DNA of 64,000 nucleotides from Macrostomum hystrix (taxonomy: Eukaryota > Platyhelminthes > Macrostomidae): the NCBI GenBank assembly GCA_950097015.1, contig CATNEN010000001.1, positions 13,042,001-13,106,000 on the forward strand, written 5' to 3'. This document shows, piece by piece, positions 10,120 to 21,800 of the stretch (position 1 is the stretch's first letter; each line of letters opens with the position of its first letter). Below the pieces are notes generated by a model that was not told where the DNA came from, did not search any database, and was given only the letters and a program-made list of their open reading frames with translations. Both the position numbers and the translations under genes were made by a program.

Positions 10120-11870
10120 AAAAATAGCATACCACCTGTTCCAAGCTGTGCGAGGGCCCTGTAAAGTGGATTCTGCTACAGCTGTTTGGCATGAAGCGGC
10201 CGGATAGTAATGCATGTCAGTTTTTATTTGCCTGTGTAACATACTTGCTTAGACAGTTTAGGACTTACTAACCAGTTATTCCATCCTTATTCAACTTTTG
10301 CTCTACAGCGTCGCCCGTACTGCGAAACTCTATTCCACTTATTGACGCGCTGACGGCCACCATTCGTGTGCCCAGAGGAGCCACTTAGCGGCCACCGAGG
10401 ACGCTACGCGACCTTGGGCATTTCAGGGGTCACGAACTGGAGGCCTGGCTCATGTTGTATGGGCCCTCCGCCGCTGCTAGTAAGCAGGCTGCCTCTGTCG
10501 CCGCTGCTAGTAAGCGGGCTGCCGCTGCTGCCGCTGCTGCTAATAAGCAGGCTGCCCCAGACATCGCTGCTGGAAAGCGGGCTAGCGCTGATGCCGCTGC
10601 TCCTAATAGGCAGGCTGCCGCCACAGCTACTTTTTTCATTCCAGTCGGGACAGGTATGTCTCAATTGACTGCTCAGGTTCATTGACACAAAGTCAGAAGC
10701 CGAGCCTCTCAGATCCTAAGGCTGAGCAATCATCCTACCTCACAGACTTTCAGGCAGAGTCGCCCGTACTCCGGCAAAATACTCCGGCTGACCTTGCCGC
10801 ATACGGTGCCGCTGCCGCGAACACCTTTTGAAGACCTCAAAATTTCAAACAGAAACCGCTGCTACGCATGATGTTGGTTTCTCTTTCGGAAAGAATAAAG
10901 TTACAGAAGTTGAGATAGATGAGGTGTGCAATATACTCTGAATTTGTTTCGAGTTCTCTAATGAATCTGCTGACTGGTTAAAAGTCTCTACAATATTAGA
11001 GTCGTTCTATCAGTGTATACCTTAGTATAGTGGTAGACTGGTAGTGCGGTTGTGATTGTGACTAGTGCCTGCACTGCCTGGTAGTGTGGTGTGGTTTAGT
11101 AGTTTCCGCCGCTTTTGCCCAATTAGCTTTTGGCTTTCTTCTACCTATCTTAGCCTTTCTTACTTAGGGCTTTTCATAATTTGTTCCATATGCCTATGTC
11201 TATGTCTATCTATGTAGTATGTATGAATATGCGGCTATGCCCTAGCCCCTATGGTCTTTTGGACTACATAATATATAAGGAATTAATTAAGCCAAGGCCA
11301 ACCTGGCCAAGGGCTAGGCCCTAAGCTAAAAAATGGGGGGGAAACAACAAGTTGGAAGCCTTATTTTGAGACACTTCAACCAATGTAGTTCATTTTATGT
11401 CCTTTCATTTCTAAGCATGATAAGTTTCTTAGGGATACGGACTTTTAGGATAGATTATATAATATCTTTGACTTGACTTGGAATTTATAGGGTTGCACAA
11501 TTTGCCATAGCAGCTCAATTAAAAGTAAAATTTTGTTTCTAGTGTTTAAAATGAATGACTGATGACACATTTGTTGTACTGAACATAGAACAATATGTGT
11601 ATCTTATGACATATTCATTAATCTTCATGTAGTAAATCCTTCTAGAACTGTAGACTTTCTCTCAATGAATTATTAGTTAACAAATTTGGGACAAAATGAT
11701 GTTTATATAAAAAAATTCACAAACAGATGTCATATTTTGATATTTCTCTGTGTTCTAACTAGTTCAATATGGGTTTATACCCTGGGCCTATTATATAAAT
11801 TGTATTTGTATTATTATTGACAGCACAACACTTGCCTTTCTCACTTTCAGTTGATAAACTGGTGCCGCCA
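10120..11870. other. Intergenic region with an Ala/Lys-coding tandem repeat
   Basis: Apart from the tandem repeat at 10470-10625 no coding sequence was identified. 11000-11870 is AT-rich with many stops and probably contains the upstream flank and any 5' end of the hAT element; no terminal repeat matching the terminus at 16212 was found. Confidence 0.45.
10470..10625 (+). repeat. Five-unit 30-33 bp tandem repeat encoding Ala/Lys-rich peptide
   Basis: Units of 30, 30, 33, 30 and 33 bases share GCYGCTGCT, then a variable codon pair, then AAGCRGGCTGCC. All unit lengths are multiples of three. In the plus frame opening at the ATG at 10452 they encode repeats such as AAASKQAASV, AAASKRAAAA and AAAANKQAAPD. 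Frame-preserving length variation suggests past coding use, perhaps as a DNA-binding Ala/Lys tail, but the frame around it (77 codons) shows no domain. Confidence 0.5.
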
Positions 11871-11875
11871 CTGCC

Positions 11876-14718
11876 ATGAGTCAGAGGTGCAGCCCAACAG
11901 AGGTTGAGCATGGCAGTGAAGTGAACCCTGACCAGGGCTATGAAGTGGATGTGTTGCATGTGGATGTCGAAGTTGCTGGAAATGCTACCAAGGATGCCCT
12001 GCAGCTACAAAATCCATGGCCTTACCTGAATGCACACTTCCAGTTTATAGCTAGGGACAGCAATGGCAACCTATCCTACCTGTGCCTCCTGTGCAAGCCA
12101 GCTAGAAAGATTATCAAGTGCCATGAATCATCTCTGAACAACCTAAAGAGCCACATGTCGCGGAAACACAATTCACAGAAAGACTCTTTCTTTGATCTTC
12201 TGTCCAAGAACTCTCTCCGTGGTCATAGTTTGACTGACCAGCAAAGTCAGGTGACAAAGCCATCAGCAATGTCAACTTTGTCAATGTCAAGTCACTCCAG
12301 TGAAAGTCAAGTCACTCCATGCACCAAAGGCAGACGCAGATGCAGTGGTACCAGTACAAGCAGCTCAACGAGTCAAATGGTGGCAGTGTCACCTGCACAG
12401 TCAGCACGTTCGCCACCGCCAGCCAAGAAGCGCAACATGTCCACAGGCCATCAGCTGACGATCGGACAGTCGTTTGCCTTCGTGGGAGCGCCTGCTAATG
12501 TCCCGCAGGGGCTTGTCGACCAGGCAATTGTGGATTGCTTTGTTGACAACATGCTTCCCCTCCAGCTTGTTGAGCAGAAGTCGTTTGTGAAGATGTTGAA
12601 TGTGCTCAACGACCGGAAGACTGTAATGTCGAGACGCACACTAGGACGGCGGATCTCTGGCACCTATGCCAGATTGAAGATTGAGGTGATCAGGTGAGAG
12701 CAGAGGGTAAAATTGAATTCGATGGTTGTGTGTGTCAATGTGAGTATGTGAATGCGTGCAATTTGTCCTAATTTTTAATAAGAAAGTTTAAATAACGACT
12801 TATAAATAATAATAATGTGTCTCAAATTTACATTCGCCCTTTTGGCATTGCCCGCTTTGCCTTTGCAGCACTCTCCGCCAAGTGCCATACGTCGCCACAA
12901 CCGCTGACTGCTGGACCCAGCACCAACGAGCATTCCTCGGCATGATTGTCCATTGGATTGATCCGAAGAAGCGACAACGCAAGTGCGCCGTGCTCTGCTT
13001 TGAACGGCTGACAGGCCGTCACACGGGCGACATGCTTGCCCAGGCCATCATGTCTGTCCATGCCAAGTTCCTCATCACGGATAAGGTGGTCCGCACCACC
13101 ACTGACAATGGAAGCAACTTTGTGAAGGTAAGAGTATCATTTTGGGTTTTGTTTTTCTCAATCTCTCCTTGACTGACCTTGAGTTTCTTTCTTCCTTGCC
13201 ATATCCAGGCCTTCGCCGACTACGCACGGGTCTGTGAGTCGCTGAGGACAGGAAACCCAAGCAATGTGAACGTCACAGGCGGCGGTGTGACCGGTGTCCA
13301 CAGCAGCAGCTCTGGCGAACGCGGCGACGAGGACAGCGTCGGCGACCGGGCCGACCACGATGCCAACAATGTTGACGATGGCGACGAAGTGGCACAGGTG
13401 GAGGCGGAAGCCGCAATGACTGTGGCGGTAACTGATGAGCTCACGCAGGCAACCTTAGCCTGCGATGGCCTGCCGCCGCACATGAGGTGCGCATCGCACA
13501 CGTTGAACCTCGTGGCGACTGCCGATGTCCAGAAGCTCCTAAGTGATTCTGGCAGTGGGTCCAATCCCAGCGGCAGCATTGGCGTCTTCCGGAAGCAGTA
13601 CGTCGGTACCATGGGCAAGGCGCAGGCCCTTTGGAACTTGCAGGGGCGCAGCAGCGTTGCAGCGGATGCCATCAAATCCGAATTGGGCCACAAGCTTCGA
13701 GTGCCGAATGCAACACGGTGGAATTCCATGTATGACAGTGTACGCCAACTGTGCCTCATTCTCAAGCCAGATGACAGCGAAAAGGAAACCTTTCCGGCCA
13801 AGGACCAGAAGCGGCTGGCGCTGAACTCCATCATGCAGCAGGCGCCGCAGAAGATTCCGGCATTCCAACCGGACGACATCCGCTTTATGATAGAATATGA
13901 GCGAGTAATGGCTCCGGTGGCTGTGGCGATTGACTTGCTGCAAGGAGAGCGGAACGCCTATCTCGGCATCTTGCTGCCGACAATTACGGCCACCATTGCA
14001 GGGTTGAAAGGGTCACAAGAGAAGGGCCTTCGCTTTTGCGGTGCCCTGGTCACCGCTATGCAGGAGGGTGTTAACAAGCGGTTTAAGAGTGCCTTCGATG
14101 ACAAGGACTGCATGCTCAGCGCAGCCTTCCATCCTCGGTTTCGGCTGGCATGGCTGCAGAATGTGGATAAGGAGAAGGTTTTGGAGGTGCGGAACCTGAT
14201 GGTGGACACTGTGAAAGCCGCCATCGAGGATGGTAATGATGCAAGCCGTGGCAGCATGAGCAGGAGCAGCAAGGAGAATTCTGTTGGCGGCACTGGTGGG
14301 TTGTCTGAGTTGGAGTCTAACACAGAGACTGACAGGGACAGGGAGGACTTCTTCCATGGATTGACACAGCCGGACAAGCCACTCCTAGAATCAACAAAGA
14401 CCTCTGCAGACAGGGCACGCGACATGGTGCATGCGTGGATTAATGCGCGGGCCATGAGGAAGGAGGGGCTGGCCGACAGCGTCTTCCTATATGAAAGACA
14501 CCTCAGCGATCTGTTCTTCCGTTTTAATACGCCAATACCATCCAGCGCTGGGGTGGAGCGCGTTTTCCATGTGTAAGGAAATTCTGCGGTCCAAGCGCGC
14601 ACCACTATCAGACAGCATGCTTACCTGCCTGACATTCGTGCGCGGCAACTCCGAGCTGCTCAGTACCAACCAAGACGTCCAAGAGTCTGATTCAACTCAA
14701 AAATCAACATCCAACTGA
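11876..14718 (+). pseudogene. hAT transposase, three exons, one frameshift near the C-terminus
   Basis: Cut-and-paste DNA transposase of the hAT superfamily. Exon 1 (11876-12693) holds a BED-type zinc finger at residues about 60 to 100 (CLLC ... HMSRKH). Exon 2 (12869-13127, acceptor TTTGCAG, donor GTAAGA) has the first catalytic region, VATTADCWTQ, and the block TTDNGSNFVK. Exon 3 (13209 onward) carries the conserved core with CASHTLNLVATADVQ and NATRWNSMYDSV and reaches the C-terminal dimerisation motif SSAGVERVF. Splice phases agree at both introns. A one-base shift at about 14567 turns the frame to a stop at 14576; the other frame continues with MCKEILRSKR and ends at 14718, restoring the typical hAT tail. 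Expected length is about 860 residues. The lesion lies in the dimerisation domain, so the copy is probably inactive. A hAT-like terminus lies at 16212; the left one was not found. Confidence 0.85.
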
Positions 14719-16045
14719 TAGAGACAAGTTGACCTTGACATTGTGTGTATTCCCTCCCGCCCCCCAAACTTCTACTCTTTCTCTCTGCAGAAGCGACCCG
14801 CGTGTATTAATGCTGAAAAAAAGCTTTTCCACTATTTGTGAAAAAAAATCTGTTATGGACTTATGGTTAGATGTGCTTCCGTTGCAGCAGATATGATTTG
14901 TTTGTACAACAGTAAACTGGAGAGTCTAGAGACATCAAAGTTCCACCTTTATGAAAAAAGTAAAACATGTCTTTTATTTGTTCTCTGCTTCTGTGCTTTT
15001 CTATTTGTTGGCTAGCGGTTTATTGCAGTCTAGATGTCTTGAAGGCTATAACTACTAACGACTATCGACACTCAGTATCTCGGCTGACTGGTGTGATCTC
15101 GTCCGAGTTCTTACCTCGGGATCAGATCAAGAACGAACGCGAACACAATGAATTTTCTGATAAGTTTAGCTTAACGGAACTCAAACTGTATCTCTACTTA
15201 ACTCGCGGGGCGAATCTTTTTTCGCGCTCCGCTCCGATATATATAGCGTCTTTAAAACTCCTCGATCCGAGGGGAAGAAAATACCATAGCAACAGTACGC
15301 ATGAGAATTTGAGGCGAGTGAGGTCGCAGCCTCGAGTCTAGTACAGTTACTGTCATTAAACTAGTTGGTTGGCGGGCACACCAACCCCTTTCCTACGGAG
15401 GGTGGGTAAAAGTCTTAAAAACGCCTTGGTTGAGTTAAGATGCGTTCCCACTTCTACTGAGACCTCTTTCCTACTGTTCATTATCCCCTTTCCTTTCATC
15501 GATCCAGTCTTCTTGTGCGGTCCCGGCCTCCTCCAGATCTCGATACCGATCGGGTCCGGGCGGCTCCAATTTCAGGCTGGGCTGGGTCGATGCAGGCAGC
15601 TGCGGGTCGGGACAGGCCGGGTTGATTCCGGCAGCTCCACGTCAGCGCAGCTGCGGGTCCGGTCTCGGGTAGCTCCACGTCGACACAGCTGTTGCCATGC
15701 CGAACCGGGTTTGTGCTGAAATGATTGAGTGATCTCGGGGCGGATTTTGTCTAATCATTCTCCTTTCGGTTGCTAGCCCTTTCTGCCGTTGCTATTTTTA
15801 GCTTTCGCTTCCTGCTGACGAACTCTTAAATTCCCTTCAGATTTCTAAGTCTTATATTTTTATTCAAAATTAGAACATTGTCTGTGCTTTTTATTCACTG
15901 CTGCGCTACTTTTGACATTTTACCCGGTGGTCAGTGGTCACACTGTTAATGCATCAGCTGACTCTGGAAACACCACTTGAAAAAGGTGTCTCATGAAAAT
16001 TACTTTGGAAATCATATGTTGCCGTGTTGGTTTCTCGTGCCCTTT
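14719..16045. other. Non-coding region downstream of the hAT gene
   Basis: No gene identified. A TATA-like stretch (GATATATATAGCG) near 15235 and a GC-rich pyrimidine/GC segment at 15520-15700 are present. Open frames of 116-124 codons here lack domains. Part may be the 3' untranslated region of the hAT element. Confidence 0.45.
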
Positions 16046-16049
16046 ATTA

Positions 16050-16212
16050 ATTTTATTTTTTAACGCTTTTAAATTAACGCTTTTTAACGCTGAAACGTAA
16101 ACTTTTTCTGAAATTAACGGCTAATGTTGTAAAACGTTAACTTTTTTGTAATTTTAACTTAAACGGATCGATGTTTAATCCGTTAAAAAAAAGTTAACGA
16201 TGCCCAACACTG
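16050..16212 (+). mobile_element. hAT-type right terminus
   Basis: The stretch ends GTTAACGATGCCCAACACTG. Its reverse complement starts CAGTGTTGGGCATCG, the form of many hAT ends (CAGTGTTGG). Subterminal sequence is full of TTAACG/CGTTAA motifs in both orientations, as is usual for transposase-binding sites. The next eight bases are CGCCTAAG, which would be the right target duplication, but I did not find the matching left end or duplication. It may belong to the hAT gene at 11876-14718 or to another insertion. Confidence 0.5.
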
Positions 16213-16213
16213 C

Positions 16214-16475
16214 GCCTAAGGAGCATAAAAAGAACAATCTAGTCATCTTTGGCCTGCCAGACAGAAATTAGGGCAAAGAAGTGCTAGAAAAACTGATGGT
16301 CGAAGGCCTTGACATCAGCCCATCCATGGTGCCCATTGTGGGAACTAGACGTATTGGTCGCCAACCAATGGGCTCTGAAAAGCGCAACAGGCCTCTCCTC
16401 ATCCACCTAGAAAATCCGGCTGACAAGGCAGCTTTTTTGGCAATCTGCAAAAGCTACGTGAAAGTGGCGACTACT
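16214..16475 (+). pseudogene. LINE ORF1 fragment (L1/CR1-like ORF1p core)
   Basis: The plus frame reads KKNNLVIFGLPD, a stop, then KEVLEKLMVEGLDISPSMV, GTRRIGR and RPLLIHLENPADKAAFL. This order (N-x-V-I-F-G-L-P, a helix, then x-x-x-R-I-G, then R-P-L-L-I-x-L) is the RRM-like core of ORF1 proteins in CR1/L1-like LINEs. One in-frame TAG at 16268 and loss of both ends mark it as a relic. It is directly cut on the left by the hAT terminus and on the right by the 5' end of the next LINE, so it was the insertion target of at least one of them. Confidence 0.5.
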
Positions 16476-16743
16476 CCGCTCGCACCGGCGGGACACAGCG
16501 CCTGTGAGGTATGAGTCAGACCAGGCCCACGGGCTAAGGTCTGCGATGCCTCACACCTGCAGTCGCTTTTTGAGCAGGCCTGGCAGGAAGGAGCCCTGTT
16601 CCTTCGGGTGCAGGAATCCCTCCACGCTGTCCCGTCAGCTGACCCATGGGTACACGTCCCGCGAGTGTTCAAGGCTGACCCTAGGGCAGCCGGACAGAAT
16701 GGGCAACAGCGCTGGATGACCCATCCAGGGCCTCCGGCCAAAC

Positions 16744-17205
16744 TGGGTACCTCTAGCCCTGGCTGGAGGGAAAGGTGTCACCCTTTGACCTTAACAGGGT
16801 ATGCGGCCAGTCCGCAGCGTTCGTGCACCTGTGCGTGATCAGGTACCTCTGGCTACGGCTCTGAGGGACAGGTGTCACCCTTTGACCTTAACAGGGTATG
16901 CGGCCTGTCCGCAGCGTTCGTGCACCTGTGCGTGATCAGGTACCTCTGGCTACGGCTCTGAGGGACAGGTGTCACCCTTTGACCTTAACAGGGTATGCGG
17001 CCAGTCCGCAGCGTCTCGTGCACCTGTGCGTGATCAGGTACCTCTGGCTACGGCTCTGAGGGTGAGGTGTCACCCTTTGACCTTAACAGGGTATGCGGCC
17101 AGTCCGCAGCGCTCGTGCAGCTGTGCGTGATCAGGTACCTCTGGCTACGGTGTCAGGTGTCACCCTTCGACCTCAACAGGGTACGCAGCCAGTCTGCGGG
17201 CCTGG
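16744..17205 (+). repeat. LINE 5'-UTR monomers, 97-98 bp, 4.7 copies
   Basis: Units start GGTACCTCTRGC at 16744, 16841, 16938, 17036 and 17133. They share GGTGTCACCCTTTGACCTTA, then ACAGGGTATGCGGCC and TGCACCTGTGCGTGATCA. Spacing is 97, 97, 98 and 97 bases; the last unit is partial and more diverged. They lie immediately upstream of ORF1 of the LINE. Tandem monomers in that position act as internal promoters in other LINEs (for example mouse L1), so this role is inferred by analogy. Confidence 0.85.
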
Positions 17206-17325
17206 CACTGCTTTAGGTGTCCTCTTATGCCTAACGTCTCACCGCGCTGAGGGGCTGAAAGGTCCGGGGAGTCTATCCGGCCATTAGCGGTTTTTATTTT
17301 TTTCTTTCTCTCTTTCCAGCGACCT

Positions 17326-18805
17326 ATGCAGTCCCACTACAGCTCCAGCACGTCCCAGGACCCTGCTGAAACGCCGACCCCGGCCGGCGACGCAGATCCT
17401 CAGGACCAGCGCCAGGGCGACACCGGTTCCACCGGCGCCCAAAATTCATCCTGCTCCTCCGCCACTCAGGAAAACACCAGAGCGGCTGGATCAAAGAGCA
17501 AACGCTCCCCTTCCACGCAAGCCCGCAGCTTCGCCCGCCTCCAGGAATTCCGGCGGCGAAAACAGGAACAGGCTGCGAAATCCGCGCCAACCACCGCCTC
17601 CGAGGAGGGGGCCGGCAACTCTGCGAACATCGCGGAGGAACCGGCACCCAACAAGGAGGCGGACTCCTCACGCCGTCCGGGAAACCCGGAAGCGCGGAAA
17701 AGTGCCGCCCAGGCCTCTGGGGCATCCGGTTCCTCTCGCGGCGGAACCTCTCAGTCATCCGGAAACTCCGACGACTGCTGGGGGGCCCGTTGCGGGAGGC
17801 GCCGGACAAACCACAAGGCCAAAGCGCACTTACGCTGCTATGGCAAAGAGGCAGCCGGCCTTGGTTATCCGAGGCCAGGAGACGCCCCTCTCAACAGCAC
17901 AACTCGACCAGATCTGGCGCAGATTGGACTCCCATCTGGTCAAACTGGCACTGAGCGGTACTGTATTGCACGTCCTGAAGACCGACATCCAGGACCAAGC
18001 CCTCATTGTCCAGCCTGCCGACAACCAGTCCGGACAGCAACTCCTCGAGATGCTGAAATCCTTCGACTGGGGCACGGATATGGGCAACCTGTTTATCTAC
18101 AGGGAGGACGAGCGCCCCCAGACACACCGTCATCGTGTTAGGATCCCAGCTCGCAGCGCCATCACCAAAGCCGGAGAACTGCGCCGCCTGCTGTTGGCAA
18201 TCCACTCGGATCTGCCAGCAAACGGTGTCGTGGTTCATGAAACCATCACCAGACCTGGTGGAGACGGTTTCACGGCCATCCTAGGATTGTCGGACAGCTG
18301 GATGCTCCGCTGCCCAGACATGTCCTACATCAGTGCAGGCCTCACTCGAATGCAGATTTTCAGCTTCGAGTCCGACGCCACTCGCCCGCCGCCCCCGGAA
18401 AAGCGGAAACGGACGAACCAGAGCTCTGCCGGGCCCCTGCGCCCTGGAACACAGACTCCTGATCGTCACGACCACTCCGAGGATGCGGACCCTATCAGGG
18501 GCAAAGCCGCGCGAGCCGCAACGACAGGCGGACGTGGTAAGGGCCGGAAACCCGCCCGCAACACCATCCGTACCGGCTTGACTCAGCGCGCCAGACAGCT
18601 GTCGGACCCCAACAGTGGACGCCACCGCAGCACCACCCGGCCCAATGTTTCATCGGAACCCCCAGCGGAAAACCGGGCTGAGGATACGGACGCCGCTTTT
18701 GCGGCAGCACCGGCCTCAGCTCTGGATCCGATTCAGGAGGAACCGATGGAGCTCGGGCAAAACACCGGCGAGGACGACGAATCGCTCCTGAACAACTCGC
18801 CGTAG
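17326..18805 (+). pseudogene. LINE ORF1, nucleic-acid-binding protein with DUF4780-like domain
   Basis: ORF1 of the retrotransposon, expected to bind its RNA in the ribonucleoprotein particle. The first frame (ATG at 17326) gives a low-complexity N-terminus rich in Ser, Thr, Pro, Ala and charged residues. Between about 17702 and 17800 the reading passes to a second frame that continues to the TAG at 18803, so one frameshift is present. The second frame contains RPKRTYAAMAKRQPALVI, then a folded region of about 150 residues with LDQIWRRLDSHLVKLAL, LIVQPADNQSGQQLL and MLRCPDMSYISAGLTRMQIF. The spacing fits the DUF4780 domain of arthropod-type LINE ORF1 proteins. The C-terminus is again basic and acidic low complexity. 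No CCHC knuckles were seen. Confidence 0.6.
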
Positions 18806-18840
18806 GCCAGCAGATAGCCGCACGGACCGCCCCTCCTGGG

Positions 18841-21800
18841 GTGAGCTTCCTGCAGCTGAACCTGCACCACTGCATCGCGGCCTCGACCAACCTGGCGCGT
18901 GTGGTGGACTTCGAAAAACCGGGCATCATCCTCCTCCAAGAGCCCTGGACGAAGAAAGGTAAGATTCCAAACATTCCTGTAGGTTTTGACTGTTTTTTCA
19001 TGCCCCAAAACCCCAGGGCTGCTGTGTTCGCGACTGCCGATCTCAAAGCTTGGTATAGACCAGACCTCTCTGACAAAGACCTCTGTGTCATCCAAACCAA
19101 CCACATTCTCCCGAACCGCACCGTCATCATCGCCTCTATCTACATTCCTGGTGACGGTCCTGCGGTTCCGCCCAGTCTCACTTCCCTCGTGGACTACTGC
19201 TCAGACCGTGACTTTGAGCTGCTGGTGGCAGGCGACATAAATACCCACCACACCCACTGGGGCAGTGTTACTTCAAACTGCAGAGGCGAGGATCTCCTTG
19301 CCTACATCTGCACCACCAATATTGAGTTCTGCAACTCGGGTGGCACACCCACCTTTGACAATGGGCGATGGACGGAGGTCCTTGACGCCACCCTCGCCTC
19401 TCAGGGCCTGATCCCTCTGATCAGGAACTGGCAGGTGTGGGACGAAGAGGAATCTCTGTCTGACCATCGCTTCATTCGTTTCCGGTTGCTAAGCTCCTAC
19501 TCCAAGCCTGGTATTCTGTAGAAAAGGAACGCCCGGAATACTGACTGGACGGCCTTTAGGGAATCCGTGAAGCGCCAGACCAACCAGTTAGAATCCGTTG
19601 TTCCTGCCACCTGTCAAGAAGTGGACGATCTGGCTGATCTACTCAGCATGACCATCTTGACAGCTCATGAAACCTCTTGCCCCCTTAAAGCCTACAAAGG
19701 CAAAAAATCCGCTCCCTGGTGGAACCCAGCGCTTGGAACCCTCCGGCGCAAGGCCAAATCCCTCTAGCGGATTGCGCGGAAAAGCAAGGACCCAGCTGAC
19801 CTGACCGCCTACCAGAATGCGATTCGTGACTTTAGGCGTGACACCAGGAAAGCGAAGTCCGAAAAGTGGCGCCAATACTGCTCCGAGCTGGAGGGCGCCC
19901 GCCCAACTTCTCGCGTTGTAAAAGCGCTCACTCTTGACAAAATGTCGAAGCTCTCAGTGATCAAAAGACCGGACGGCCGGCTTGCTGAGAATCCTCGCGA
20001 ATCGCTGGACGTCATGCTCGCCAGCGCTTTCCCCCAGACTGCGCCGCTTCAGGACCCGCCGGACCACAATCCGGGTGGACACATCCTTGCGCCAACTATT
20101 ATCACTAGAGAACGGACAGCTCGCGCTGCAAATTCCTTCTCGCCTTTTAAGTCGCCTGGACCTGACAACATTTACCCCGCCTTCCTACATGAAGCGGTGA
20201 AAAATGACAGGTTCCTCGGCCTCCTTTGCAACCTGTTCAAGGCCTGTATCACCCTCGGGTACGTACCCAGGTCTTGGCAGGAAGCCACTATCGTCTTCAT
20301 CCCCAAACCTGGGAAGGGAGACTACCACTCCGCCAAAGCCTTCCGCCCCATCAGCTTAACATCTTTCTTTCTTAAGCTGCTTGAAAGGCTTGTTCTTTGG
20401 CGCCTCCTTCACGTTGAGCTGAGGAACTCCTCGCTCTCCGCCAACCAGCACGCTTTTCGATCCGGACGTTCCATCGAAAGTGCTCTGCATGCCATTGTCG
20501 ACAAGCTGGAGCGCGCCGTGCTTGGCACCGGTTTTGCTCTCTCGCTTTTCCTCGACATTGATGGTGCCTTCGACAATGTGCCTTTCGGAGCCTTTAGGCG
20601 AGCCCTGGAACGCCGGGCTACGCACGAGCACCTCACCCGCTGGATCATGTATATGATCTCTCACCGAACTGCCACCTCGCACCTGCTTGGACACTCCCGT
20701 TCTGTGAATGTCCAGAAGGGAGGCCCACAGGGTGGCGTTCTCAGTCTGATCCTTTGAAACCTTGTCATGGACGAGCTGCTCTGCAGCCCTGACCCGGACC
20801 CGGTCCAAAAAATCGGCTATGCTGACGACGTCACCGTCCGTGGCCGGACCGTCTCCCCCGGTCCTTAAAGACCTTTTGCAAGCTTTCATCCACCGTGCCG
20901 AGCGCTGGGCCAATAGCTGCGGCCTCAAACTCCAAGAGTCCAAGACCGTCGCCATTATGTTCACCAGCAAACGAAACTGGAGGATTGAGCCTCTCCTTCT
21001 CTATGACAAACCCATCGCCATGGAGAAGCAAACCAGATGCTTAGGTGTCATCCTCGACCACAGGTTGAGCTGGACACCTCACGTCAAATTCAAAACCCGT
21101 AAAGCTCTTGCGACGCTCGCGCAGATCCGCAGAGCCTTCGGCGCCACCTTGGACCTCACCCCCCGCCGTCTCTGGTGGATTTACACTACCATTGTAAGAC
21201 CGGCCATCTCTTTTGCCGGCTTCATCTGGAATAGTGCCCTGGAGACCAAAGGGGTCCTGGAGGCCCTAAACAAGGTGCAAGGCCGTGCTTGTCGAGCCAT
21301 CATGAGTGCGGCACCCTCCACTCCCTTCGCTGGCATGAATGCCTTCCTGGAACTTCCCCCTTTAGATCTTTTTATCAAGGGGAAGGCGATGAAGACGGCT
21401 CGTCGTCTTCTGGACGCGGGCATCTCCATCCGGAAGCAACTTGCCTTCAGCAAGCGGAACCTCCAGCCCCATGGCGACCTCAGCCTACGGGACCTGGACG
21501 CAGCAGGAGGTCTCAAAATTCTCTCCGACGGAATCCCGTCGACGCTGTGCCCACCGCAAAAATTCAAAACCAGCATTCCGTCTCGCCAGGAAGTACGTGA
21601 CCACGGCCAACCCCGTGAAATTCACTGCTTCACCGACGGATCGCAAATCAACTCGGTCTCTGGTTTCGGCTACTGCATTATGTCCGGAGGGAAAACTGTG
21701 GCGACCTTCTCCCAGCACACCGGCATAAACTCTACCGTTTTCCAGAACGAAGTTCTCGCCATCAGCTCCTGCGCCCTGGAGCTGATCAACCAAAGCGTCC

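Noticed and set aside
10404-10688. Minus-strand frames over the Ala/Lys repeat
   Set aside because: Antisense shadows of a tandem repeat with period divisible by three; all frames stay open for that reason.
13220-14605. Long minus-strand frames (up to 219 codons) over the hAT gene
   Set aside because: They mirror a GC-rich coding exon and show no domain; the plus strand carries the conserved hAT motifs.
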